This document shows, piece after piece, positions 15,267 through 21,037 of a stretch of DNA of 21,037 bases; positions within the stretch are counted from its first letter, which is position 1; the number at the start of each line of letters is the position of its first letter. The translations under genes and the position numbers were made by a program. The stretch is from the IMG/VR virus record IMGVR_UViG_3300046009_010245, positions 1-21,037 of that record; one strand, 5' to 3'. The notes beneath the pieces were generated by a model. It saw only the letters and a list, made by a program, of their open reading frames with translations, was not told the origin of the DNA and searched no databases. This DNA comes from a virus.

Positions 15267-16054
15267 TATATTATTTTCCAATCTTCACAATAAATATCAG
15301 ACCAATTTTTTGGCATGTCTGGAGAATTTCCAAACCATTCTGACGGAGCAATTACTTTTTTAGAGTTGCTTAACCATGCTCCCCACCAACTAAAACTGCT
15401 GTTGGCAATTACATGATATTCACATAGAGACATAGTACACATGTCAACAAACTGATTTTCACTTTCTGTTATAAAATATTTTTTGTTTAATGAATCAAAT
15501 ACATCTTTTGCTAAAGCGGGCTCATCACTGAAAGCAATAATTAACATGTCTTCTGGAAGTTCTTTTAAAGCTTCTTTGTAATATTTAATTGAACAAATTG
15601 GATGCTTGCTTACTAAATTTTTGTAATCTCCAAGTCGCAAATGAACACTTATAACTGGTTCTTTTGTTATTGATCGAATATCTGTTGCCTTAAACTTTAT
15701 TTCTTGATTAAAATCAAATTCATTCAATAGATCAGATCTATAATCTTTAAAATATTTTTCACTTTGAAAATAACCAGTTATATCCGTATTATCCAGTACA
15801 CCAAATATTCCAGCATTGTATGTAAATTCTCTTTCCTGTGCTCTATGCCTTGAAACTAAATTTGTGCTGTCTTTTGCGGAAAGATTTGAAAAACATTCAT
15901 TTAAACAAAAGTTGTGATATGGGTTTTCTGATTTTTTTTGCATAGGTACGCCAAATTCATATCCTCTTGTTTTTGCAATTGCATACAAGGTAGCGTATTG
16001 AAACATTTGGTTTCCCATTCTTCCATATGTTCCCATCAAATTAAAAGTGATCAT
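15266..16054 (-). CDS. GT11 alpha-1,2-fucosyltransferase-like protein
   Basis: This 262-residue GT11 enzyme has GRMGNQMFQYA (11-21), the family N-terminus, HLRLGDY (138-144), the HxRxGD-type GDP-binding motif, and ANSSFSWWGAWLS (217-229), the classic alpha-1,2-fucosyltransferase C-terminal motif. These enzymes transfer L-fucose from GDP-fucose to terminal galactose. No GDP-fucose synthesis genes (GMD, fucose synthase) are in the window, so the donor would come from the host or another locus, or be GDP-L-galactose made by the island's epimerase. The start overlaps the GT25-like stop by four bases. The protein is soluble, with no anchor. Confidence 0.88.
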   Translation of the reverse strand: MITFNLMGTYGRMGNQMFQYATLYAIAKTRGYEFGVPMQKKSENPYHNFCLNECFSNLSAKDSTNLVSRHRAQEREFTYNAGIFGVLDNTDITGYFQSEKYFKDYRSDLLNEFDFNQEIKFKATDIRSITKEPVISVHLRLGDYKNLVSKHPICSIKYYKEALKELPEDMLIIAFSDEPALAKDVFDSLNKKYFITESENQFVDMCTMSLCEYHVIANSSFSWWGAWLSNSKKVIAPSEWFGNSPDMPKNWSDIYCEDWKII

Positions 16055-16686
16055 GGAAAAATAAAATTTCTGTTTTCTAACGGTGAGTCAGTTAATGATT
16101 GCCATTTATTTGCATTTTCTCTATCGTTTGACTGATATATTAATGGCTGTATAGTACAATACACTTTTTGTTGAAACTGTATAGAAGATGTTCCTATGTC
16201 CCATGGAACACCCATAGTATACAAACAATGTCTTCCAACGTCTGCCATGTGTTTTCTGTATGATGGTGTTACATACAAAATAGCATGAGCAGCAAGTATC
16301 CCCCCAATTCTATAGTAATTATCATTAATTTTTTGTGTTACGTAATTTCTATTTCCATGAGAAATGCCCAAATATACTCCATCAGAATCTTCTGGAATGT
16401 CTAATATTGGATTAAAATTGTCAACAAATTCTACGTCATCTTCCAATATTAAAAGGGGTGTAGAATATTCCGTATTTTCCAAAATATCAATGTGAGATTG
16501 ACCACATCCCATAAAATGGTAAATTGATTTTTCTGTATTTGGTGGTGGCTCTATCACCAATCCTGATTTTTTGTGTGTATTTTTAAATCCGTGTTTTTTT
16601 AATCTTTCTTCCATTGTCTCTGCATTTTTTGTTGCGGAGTCAAGATTAATCCAAACAACCGGTATTTCCCTAAGATCTATAATCAT
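16051..16686 (-). CDS. GT25-like glycosyltransferase (first gene of the island)
   Basis: This 211-residue protein resembles GT25 enzymes (LPS biosynthesis galactosyltransferase type). It has an N-terminal VVWINLDSATK with MEERLK, GCGQSHIDIL (60-69), which is the GC-x-x-SH signature, and LLILEDDVEFVDN (78-90) with the EDD metal motif. The C-terminus is shorter than in many members. It is the promoter-proximal gene of the island, with a leader of roughly 11 bases after a predicted start near 16697 and a weak ribosome-binding sequence (GAGAT). GT25 members include both lipooligosaccharide and collagen hydroxylysine galactosyltransferases, so a protein acceptor is possible. Confidence 0.8.
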   Translation of the reverse strand: MIIDLREIPVVWINLDSATKNAETMEERLKKHGFKNTHKKSGLVIEPPPNTEKSIYHFMGCGQSHIDILENTEYSTPLLILEDDVEFVDNFNPILDIPEDSDGVYLGISHGNRNYVTQKINDNYYRIGGILAAHAILYVTPSYRKHMADVGRHCLYTMGVPWDIGTSSIQFQQKVYCTIQPLIYQSNDRENANKWQSLTDSPLENRNFIFP

Positions 16687-16692
16687 TATTTT

Positions 16693-16702
16693 ATCTCACA
16701 GT
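16693..16702 (-). repeat. Shared 10-bp leader motif ACTGTGAGAT (copy 1, before GT25-like ORF)
   Basis: The copy lies just after the -10 of the island promoter and ends six bases before the GT25-like ATG. It is identical to the copy at 12023-12032. As a pair they may mark a common ribosome-binding module or recombination seam. Confidence 0.4.
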
Positions 16703-16703
16703 C

Positions 16704-16731
16704 ATTATAGTTTATTTAAAATAAATGTCAA
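16704..16731 (-). promoter_or_regulatory. Consensus sigma70 promoter driving the glycan island
   Basis: The minus strand carries TTGACA (16731-16726), a 16-base spacer and TATAAT (16709-16704). Both hexamers are perfect consensus, rare by chance, and the predicted start near 16697 is just upstream of the first island ATG at 16686. I infer early transcription by host RNA polymerase. Confidence 0.82.
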
Positions 16732-16746
16732 ATATATTTATTTGAC
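16727..16746. repeat. Inverted repeat holding divergent -35 elements
   Basis: GTCAAATA (16727-16734) and TATTTGAC (16739-16746) form an 8-bp perfect palindrome around a 4-base centre. The left half supplies the -35 of the island promoter and the right half a TTGACT -35 facing uvsY. It may be a shared regulator site or a coincidence of two -35 boxes placed back to back. Confidence 0.6.
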
Positions 16747-16771
16747 TTTATCTAAAGATACTCTAAAGTAC
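16742..16771 (+). promoter_or_regulatory. Candidate uvsY promoter with two 11-bp phased repeats
   Basis: TTGACT (16742-16747) could be a -35, but the best -10 at 16-bp spacing, TAAAGT (16764-16769), matches only four of six positions. Two near-identical elements, TCTAAAGATAC (16751-16761) and TCTAAAGTAC (16762-16771), start 11 bases apart, one helical turn, as expected for an activator site. The promoter is therefore probably weak or factor-dependent. Confidence 0.35.
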
Positions 16772-16781
16772 ATCTTAAAAG

Positions 16782-17219
16782 ATGAATCTAGAGAACCTTA
16801 AAGAACTTATTACTAAAGACTCTCAAATAGACTCTACAGAGTTAGGTATAGAGTCTCTTAAGATACCTCAAATACACTCCAAGTATTTAACAATACTTGC
16901 AGATGTCAAATTACTTTTGACAAAACACCAAAATGACTTGGCAGTATTAAAACTTCGTAAGTGGAAAATTTATACCGGCAAGGCGTCTAGGGAGGAACTT
17001 GAAAGTTGGGGAGAGGAACCCTCAGAATTAACACTGCTAAAAAGCGATGTTGAGCAATTTGTGGAAGCGGATCCAAAAGTCATAGAACTTAAAGCTAGGC
17101 TATCCGTAACCGAAATAAAATTAAAAATGGTAGAGGAATTTATTAGATCCCTTAACAATAGAAATTTTATGATAAAATCTGCCATTGAATGGCAAAAAAT
17201 GATGAATGGCATAGTATAA
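16782..17219 (+). CDS. uvsY: Recombination mediator UvsY
   Basis: UvsY helps the UvsX recombinase displace single-stranded DNA-binding protein (gp32) and assemble on ssDNA. The 145-residue length fits T4 UvsY (137), and the N-terminus MNLENLKELITKDSQIDSTEL parallels T4's MRLEDLQEELKKDVFIDSTKL. The middle KLRKWKIYTGKASREEL is the basic DNA-binding-like region, and the C-terminal IRSLNNRNFMIKSAIEWQKMMNG matches the hexamer-forming helices of the family. It is divergent from the glycan island, with 95 bases between the start codons, and no strong Shine-Dalgarno sequence is seen. Its stop codon lies inside the late promoter of uvsW, so the two genes can be read at different times. Confidence 0.92.
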   Translation: MNLENLKELITKDSQIDSTELGIESLKIPQIHSKYLTILADVKLLLTKHQNDLAVLKLRKWKIYTGKASREELESWGEEPSELTLLKSDVEQFVEADPKVIELKARLSVTEIKLKMVEEFIRSLNNRNFMIKSAIEWQKMMNGIV

Positions 17220-17222
17220 ATA
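17215..17222 (+). promoter_or_regulatory. Late promoter box TATAAATA for uvsW
   Basis: This exact TATAAATA overlaps the uvsY stop (17217-17219) and ends four bases before the uvsW GTG (17227). T4 uvsW is also a late gene, which supports use of this box. Transcripts would start at about the GTG, implying a leaderless or near-leaderless mRNA. Confidence 0.75.
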
Positions 17223-17226
17223 TTAT

Positions 17227-18735
17227 GTGGATATTGAAGTTGAATCTATTGATGAAGTTCGTTACTACATCAAAACAGAACAAGCACTCAAGAAAGAACT
17301 AAGGGATTATTTTTCCTTTATGGTTCCCGGTGCTCAATATATGCCTATGTTCAAGCGTAGGCTTTGGGATGGTAAAATTCGTCTTTACGACATTTTATCA
17401 TCTACTTTGCCGAGGGGATTGAAATCATATCTTCAAAAATTCTGTGAAGACAGAAAATACTCCTTAAATATTAAAGAAAGCAAAAACCCTTTATGCATTA
17501 CGAAGGAAAAACTTTCGGAGTTTTACAAATCTTTGAAGGTTACAGTTCGCAAAAAAGACGTCCAGATGCACGACCATCAGGAACAGGCTATTTTGCATGC
17601 ATTGAACAATCATCGTTCGGTGGTGATTTCTCCCACAGGATCTGGAAAAAGTCTCATTATATACGTATTGGTTCGATTTCTTCAAACGGTACTTCCTACA
17701 GACCGCAAGATTCTTATTCTGGTTCCTACGGTTGGCTTGGTCAACCAGATGGAATCGGATTTTTTTGATTATTCCGGGCAGGACAAGTCGTGGTCTTGCA
17801 AAAAATACATTCACAAGATATCTGCTGGACAAGACAAGGACACTAAAAAGCAGATTGTTATATCCACGTGGCAGTCAATTTACAAGTTGCCAAAGGAATG
17901 GTTTTCTGACTTTGACGCCATATTCTTTGATGAGTGTCATCAAGCGAAGGCAGAGTCAATAAACTTCATAGGACAGAAGCTCCACAAGGCTTGGTTTAGA
18001 ATCGGGACTACAGGAACCCTCCAGCAGACACAGGCCCACAGACTGAGCATAGAAGGAATTCTAGGGCCTGCTGTGCAGTTTATACAAACCAAAAACCTAA
18101 TGACAAAGGGATTGCTTGCAAAGCTAGACATAGATTGCATAATTCTTAAATATAAGGAAGAGGACAAGCAACTGCTGAAAAAGCAGAAGTATGCCGACGA
18201 GATAAAGTGGATCGTAAGCAATGACGAACGAAACAAATTCATCAAAGACCTCGCATTGCGGACAAAGGGAAACACCCTCATACTCTTCAACTATGTCGAA
18301 CTGCATGGACGACCCCTCACGGCTATCATCGAAGCAGAAGCAGGTGATAGAAAAGTATATTTCATCTCTGGAAAGACAGAAGCAGAAACAAGAGAATACA
18401 TACGAAAGGTCGTTGACAAGGAAACGGATGCAATACTGGTGGCAAGTTTTGGCACTACCAGTGCTGGCATTAACATTGTCAATCTTGACAATATTATATT
18501 TGCGTCACCTACTAAATCCGTGATTCGGCTGCTCCAGAGCATTGGTCGTGGATTGCGCGTTTCTGCAAGAAAAAAATCGCTGAAAGTATATGACGTGGTA
18601 GATGACCTTACTATGAAATCGCACAAGAACCACGTCTTCAAGCACTTTGAAGAACGCCTGAAGATATACAAGCGTGAAAAGTTTGATCACAAAATACATT
18701 CAATGATGTTCGGGCAAAGCTCAAAAGATAAATAG
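17227..18735 (+). CDS. uvsW: UvsW superfamily 2 helicase
   Basis: UvsW unwinds R-loops and branch-migrates recombination and fork intermediates, shutting off origin replication and promoting recombination-dependent replication late in infection. Walker A SPTGSGKS (about 135-142), Walker B DECH (235-238), GTTGTL, and motif VI QSIGRGLR (437-444) are all present. The length is 502 (T4 502). The start is GTG: it yields MDIEVESID, matching the T4 N-terminus MDIKV, whereas an ATG two bases upstream is out of frame. No Shine-Dalgarno sequence precedes it. The protein looks intact. It is followed by 15 bases and a strong ribosome-binding site for the next ORF. Confidence 0.96.
   Translation: MDIEVESIDEVRYYIKTEQALKKELRDYFSFMVPGAQYMPMFKRRLWDGKIRLYDILSSTLPRGLKSYLQKFCEDRKYSLNIKESKNPLCITKEKLSEFYKSLKVTVRKKDVQMHDHQEQAILHALNNHRSVVISPTGSGKSLIIYVLVRFLQTVLPTDRKILILVPTVGLVNQMESDFFDYSGQDKSWSCKKYIHKISAGQDKDTKKQIVISTWQSIYKLPKEWFSDFDAIFFDECHQAKAESINFIGQKLHKAWFRIGTTGTLQQTQAHRLSIEGILGPAVQFIQTKNLMTKGLLAKLDIDCIILKYKEEDKQLLKKQKYADEIKWIVSNDERNKFIKDLALRTKGNTLILFNYVELHGRPLTAIIEAEAGDRKVYFISGKTEAETREYIRKVVDKETDAILVASFGTTSAGINIVNLDNIIFASPTKSVIRLLQSIGRGLRVSARKKSLKVYDVVDDLTMKSHKNHVFKHFEERLKIYKREKFDHKIHSMMFGQSSKDK
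18727..18734 (+). promoter_or_regulatory. Late-promoter-like box GATAAATA
   Basis: This octamer matches seven of eight positions of the TATAAATA late box and overlaps the uvsW stop (TAG, 18733-18735), the same arrangement as the boxes at 1343 and 17215. It may be a weaker late promoter for the following ORF. Confidence 0.4.
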
Positions 18736-18741
18736 TAAGGA

Positions 18742-18749
18742 AGGGAGGA
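18742..18749 (+). promoter_or_regulatory. Strong Shine-Dalgarno sequence deciding the start of the Sm-like ORF
   Basis: AGGGAGGA is the best ribosome-binding site in the window. Its spacing (seven bases) points to the ATG at 18757 and not to the one at 18751. It contrasts with the Shine-Dalgarno-less starts of the late-box genes. Confidence 0.7.
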
Positions 18750-18756
18750 CATGCTT

Positions 18757-19419
18757 ATGTCCGATTCACTTCCTGAGAACAGCTTCTCGGGTGTATTAAG
18801 AGTTGTTAAACTCACCTCTGGAGAAGAACTCATTGGCTTTGTCAATGAAGCCACCCAAGAAAAAATAAACATAAAATTGCCAGCAAGACTGGACAATTAT
18901 CTATCACGGGATGAAACAGGCCAGATGATAGAATACGTAAAACTTTCCAATTATCTTCTCAACCTAAAGGCACATGAGGTTTCTTTGCCAAAGACCGTAA
19001 TTGTCTACATAGGTGAACCTGCAATAGAATTGGAAAAGATGTATGAAATGTTTTTCCTTGCAATGCAGAAAGATCCAAAGTCAATAACAGGCAATATTCC
19101 AGGAAGTCCCGAAGGACCCGAAAACGGTCTTCAACTTCTAAATGATTTGTTCAACAATGACGAATTTGTAAATTTTGTAAATAACTTAATTGATAGTTTT
19201 GAGGGTGTTGAGATAATGATGGACGAGGAAGAGGAAGGCGAACTTTTTGCCCAGGATGACATTACAGAGGATCTTGAGCCAAAAGAGTCTCCGAAGCCAT
19301 CCAAGAAGAAGAAACGCAGCTCAATGAAGCCTGAGAAGTCTTCCTTGCCATATAAACCAGAGTCTGACCCCGCAAAACCAGAAAGCTGGCCAGACGACCC
19401 CAGCGAATATCTGAATTAA
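18757..19419 (+). CDS. Conserved hypothetical with Sm-like N-terminal domain
   Basis: This is a 220-residue protein. The N-terminus FSGVLRVVKLTSGEELIGFVNEATQEKINIKLPAR has the strand-loop pattern of Sm/LSm proteins ('V-x-L-x-x-G-x-x-x-x-G'), which suggests RNA or DNA binding, but I know no assigned function. The middle is acidic (MMDEEEEGELF...DDITEDLEPKE). The tail is Lys/Pro/Ser-rich (SKKKKRSS...KPEKSS...) and probably disordered. I prefer the ATG at 18757, because the strong Shine-Dalgarno AGGGAGGA (18742-18749) lies seven bases before it but only one base before an ATG at 18751. Similar ORFs follow uvsW in marine T4-like phages in my recollection. The 3' end overlaps the tail gene on the opposite strand by four bases. 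Confidence 0.75.
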   Translation: MSDSLPENSFSGVLRVVKLTSGEELIGFVNEATQEKINIKLPARLDNYLSRDETGQMIEYVKLSNYLLNLKAHEVSLPKTVIVYIGEPAIELEKMYEMFFLAMQKDPKSITGNIPGSPEGPENGLQLLNDLFNNDEFVNFVNNLIDSFEGVEIMMDEEEEGELFAQDDITEDLEPKESPKPSKKKKRSSMKPEKSSLPYKPESDPAKPESWPDDPSEYLN

Positions 19420-19946
19420 AGTTCTTCCAGCAAATTTGATGGGGCATCTGGATCCATCGTGTAATAAGAATATTTGAATGCTGCCGTGGATTTTACTATA
19501 TTTACGTCAACATTGTCAGTTTGAAAATTTATTCCACCCAAATTTATGGGTATTACATTATGAAAAGTAAATTTTAAATTTACATTGTTGCAATTTAATG
19601 GATCTAAAATTTCTAAGTTTGCTTTTATATGCCAACTTTGATAGAGAATGTTATGGTCCGTGTCATTTTCTATGTTTGTTATGTTGCGTATCCAGGAATA
19701 AAGGCTTTTCCAATTAGTAAGATCAGAATCAACTATAAATTCTATTCTCAGAGGATCAAATGTGGTTGCAGTGGTTGCATAGGGAATGGTTGTTCCGAGT
19801 GCAGTTGGTTGGGTTGCCTCTCCTACAGCAATACCAGGAAGGCTGACCTTTTGGCACATTAATTCAAGCTGTCTTGTTCCCCGTGAAAACACAAGTCTAA
19901 AATAATTGTTGTACAGGGGGTTTATTGAATTTGAACAGATTGGCAT
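19416..19946 (-). CDS. Tail tube-fold protein, gp3-like tail terminator (or gp19/gp54-type paralog)
   Basis: This 176-residue soluble protein has the pattern of T4-like tail-tube-fold proteins: NYFRLVFSRGTRQLELMCQKVSLPGI (about 14-39), FDPLRIEFIVDSDLTNWKSLYSWI, and a C-terminal ATTAFKYSYY-like strand (AAFKYSYYTMD). Length 176 equals T4 gp3, the tail-tube/sheath terminator, and marine T4-like phages often carry gp3 near gp23, so gp3 is my preferred call. A tail-tube (gp19) or initiator (gp54) paralog is the alternative. The ATG follows a late-like box CATAAATA by five bases with no Shine-Dalgarno sequence. The stop overlaps the stop of the Sm-like ORF tail to tail at a TTAA. Confidence 0.68.
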   Translation of the reverse strand: MPICSNSINPLYNNYFRLVFSRGTRQLELMCQKVSLPGIAVGEATQPTALGTTIPYATTATTFDPLRIEFIVDSDLTNWKSLYSWIRNITNIENDTDHNILYQSWHIKANLEILDPLNCNNVNLKFTFHNVIPINLGGINFQTDNVDVNIVKSTAAFKYSYYTMDPDAPSNLLEEL

Positions 19947-19951
19947 AAAAA

Positions 19952-19959
19952 TATTTATG
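19952..19959 (-). promoter_or_regulatory. Late-promoter-like box CATAAATA for the tail gene
   Basis: Seven of eight positions match TATAAATA. The box lies five bases before the tail gene ATG (CATAAATATTTTTATG) and just after the gp23 terminator, so the tail gene would have its own late start. Confidence 0.6.
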
Positions 19960-19966
19960 GTAAAAG

Positions 19967-19995
19967 AAAAACCTCCCGATTTCTCGGGAGGTTTT
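19967..19995. terminator. Bidirectional intrinsic terminator after gp23
   Basis: ACCTCCCGA (19971-19979) pairs with TCGGGAGGT (19984-19992) around a 4-base loop. In the gp23 direction the stem is followed by an uninterrupted T5 then CTTTT; on the plus strand only T4 follows, so it may also stop plus-strand reading from uvsW and the Sm-like ORF. It is about 25 bases past the gp23 stop codon. Confidence 0.9.
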
Positions 19996-20012
19996 CGTGT
20001 GTCTTACACACG
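19996..20012. other. Second small hairpin beside the gp23 terminator
   Basis: CGTGTGT (19996-20002) and ACACACG (20006-20012) form a perfect 7-bp stem with a 3-base loop. In gp23 mRNA it directly precedes the terminator stem. It could stabilise the abundant capsid mRNA 3' end. Confidence 0.6.
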
Positions 20013-20020
20013 GTCACCTA

Positions 20021-21037
20021 TCAGATGGTGTTGCCGTGGAGGTTCTTGATTACAGAGAATCTATAGTATTGATTCAATCCCTTGGTCAAGGTTTCACCGT
20101 CTGGTTGCAAGGTTGTTCCGTTTAGGACGTAGGGGTTGGCTACGACACCATAACGGGTCTTGAACGCAATGCGAGGCTGGAAGGTATTTGGATCAACTGC
20201 ACGTACCATTTGCAGAGGAACGTATGGGCAGTAGAACAATCCAGAATCGTATGGCGATTCACCCTTATATCCAGCGACGAAGAAGTTTACACCAGCTGGA
20301 GTGTAAGGATCAATGTAGACCTTGATCTTGCCGTGGAGAATACCAGCAAATGTGCTTTGAGTGTCATCAACGTTCAGTTGAGGAGCAATTGCTGGGCTGA
20401 GGCTCATGAAGCCAGACATGGCGAGGGCTGCTGCGGTATCGCTATCGCAGATTACAAAATTGCCCTTTCCACGACGGGTTTCCTTGGCGATTGCATTGCA
20501 CTCGCGCTCAATTTGGAAGCAGAGACCACGGAAGCGTTCAGCAGACCAACGACCGTCTGAATCGGTATCAAGGTCATATTCGCCTTTGTTGTTCAAATCA
20601 ATTTGCTGAGAACCGTTGCGAGCAACCCAGTAAATTGTCTTGACGATCTCGCGGTTGATTTCAGCAAGAATTTCTGTGCTGAGAAGATTTGCGAGTTCGG
20701 CTTCGGCATCGAGACCGTGAACAGCCTTGAGGTCTTGTGCCAATTCGACTGTGTAATTGCTGGACAGAGCGCGTGTACGGGCTTGTACGGCAACACGGTC
20801 GATGGAGAAGGCCATTTGATTCCATGTCTTGTATGGATCTGTTCCCAAAGCGCTGGAACCGATGTTTTCACCATAGTTTGTTACGATACCACGGATGGAA
20901 TCAATGCTTGATCCAGCACGAAGAACGCTTGGATCAGATCCACCGGATGTTCCGCAGATACCGCGAAGAGCTCTGAAAGATGCGTCCAAGGTCCAACCAG
21001 AACCACCAAAGGATGGTTGTGGCTCTTGGAACATTCT
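20021..21037 (-). CDS. 23: Major capsid protein gp23 (partial, C-terminal part)
   Basis: This is the hexameric major capsid protein of T4-like phages. The segment SSNYTVELAQDLKAVHGLDAEAELANLLSTEILAEINREIV matches gp23 very closely. Downstream SGLFYCPYVPLQMVRAVDPNTFQPRIAFKTRYGVVANPY is the other hallmark of the C-terminal domain. At least 338 codons are open, and the frame continues past the right edge (AGA before the ATG at 21034), so the start, propeptide and gp21 cleavage site lie outside; the internal Met at 21034 is not a start. GC is clearly higher than elsewhere (55% over 20461-20520), as is usual for highly expressed structural genes. A terminator follows the TGA. Confidence 0.95.
   Translation of the reverse strand, partial: RMFQEPQPSFGGSGWTLDASFRALRGICGTSGGSDPSVLRAGSSIDSIRGIVTNYGENIGSSALGTDPYKTWNQMAFSIDRVAVQARTRALSSNYTVELAQDLKAVHGLDAEAELANLLSTEILAEINREIVKTIYWVARNGSQQIDLNNKGEYDLDTDSDGRWSAERFRGLCFQIERECNAIAKETRRGKGNFVICDSDTAAALAMSGFMSLSPAIAPQLNVDDTQSTFAGILHGKIKVYIDPYTPAGVNFFVAGYKGESPYDSGLFYCPYVPLQMVRAVDPNTFQPRIAFKTRYGVVANPYVLNGTTLQPDGETLTKGLNQYYRFSVIKNLHGNTI

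Noticed and set aside
17225-17227. ATG two bases before the uvsW start
   Set aside because: Out of frame; it opens a short peptide. The GTG at 17227 gives the family N-terminus MDIEV.
1-21037. tRNA genes, CRISPR arrays, IS elements, attachment sites
   Set aside because: No cloverleaf, spaced direct repeats, transposase or integrase motif was seen on either strand; short structured RNAs cannot be excluded by eye.

Overview
The window is part of a T4-like (Straboviridae/Kyanoviridae-type) myovirus genome, most like the marine or cyanophage branch. Eight genes match the T4 core set by motif and gene order. On the minus strand these are clamp loader gp44 (cut by the left edge), sliding clamp gp45, recombination nuclease subunits gp46 and gp47, late sigma factor gp55, a tail-tube-fold/gp3-like protein and major capsid gp23 (cut by the right edge). 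On the plus strand are UvsY and UvsW. No tRNA, IS element, integrase or CRISPR array is visible. Host assignment (cyanobacterium or another marine bacterium) is inference only; no photosynthesis gene lies in the window.

Layout. 1-4676 is the replication/recombination/late-transcription block, read leftward (55-47-46-[94-aa late-type ORF]-[50-aa basic ORF]-45-44), with 4-bp ATGA overlaps at 55/47 and 47/46. 4714-16686 is a leftward run of 14 tightly packed genes, a glycan island: a triple-domain SDR-cupin-C-methyltransferase fusion, two small SAM methyltransferases, a GDP-mannose 3,5-epimerase-like enzyme, a GalE-like SDR, an FkbM methyltransferase, glycosyltransferases resembling GT17, GT9, GT10, GT11 and GT25, a further GT-A-like protein, and DUF5672 and DUF6165 proteins. 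16687-16781 is a divergent promoter region. 16782-19419 carries uvsY, uvsW and an Sm-like ORF on the plus strand, running tail to tail into the gp3-like tail gene. A double-hairpin terminator separates that gene from gp23. No gene-free stretch reaches 300 bases.

How it works together. A perfect-consensus sigma70 promoter (TTGACA-16-TATAAT) faces into the island, so the glycan genes should be read early by host RNA polymerase. The island encodes a GDP-sugar epimerase and two fucosyltransferase-type enzymes (GT10, GT11) that would use GDP-L-sugars, plus several methyltransferases. It has no flippase, polymerase, lipid-carrier transferase or membrane protein, so it more likely decorates a cytoplasmic acceptor (possibly virion protein) or remodels host sugar-nucleotide pools than builds a whole O-antigen. 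Late (gp55-type) TATAAATA-like boxes lie directly before uvsW, the 94-aa ORF and the tail gene, and a weaker one precedes the Sm-like ORF; three of the four overlap the upstream stop codon. Base composition changes sharply along the island, suggesting assembly from several sources.
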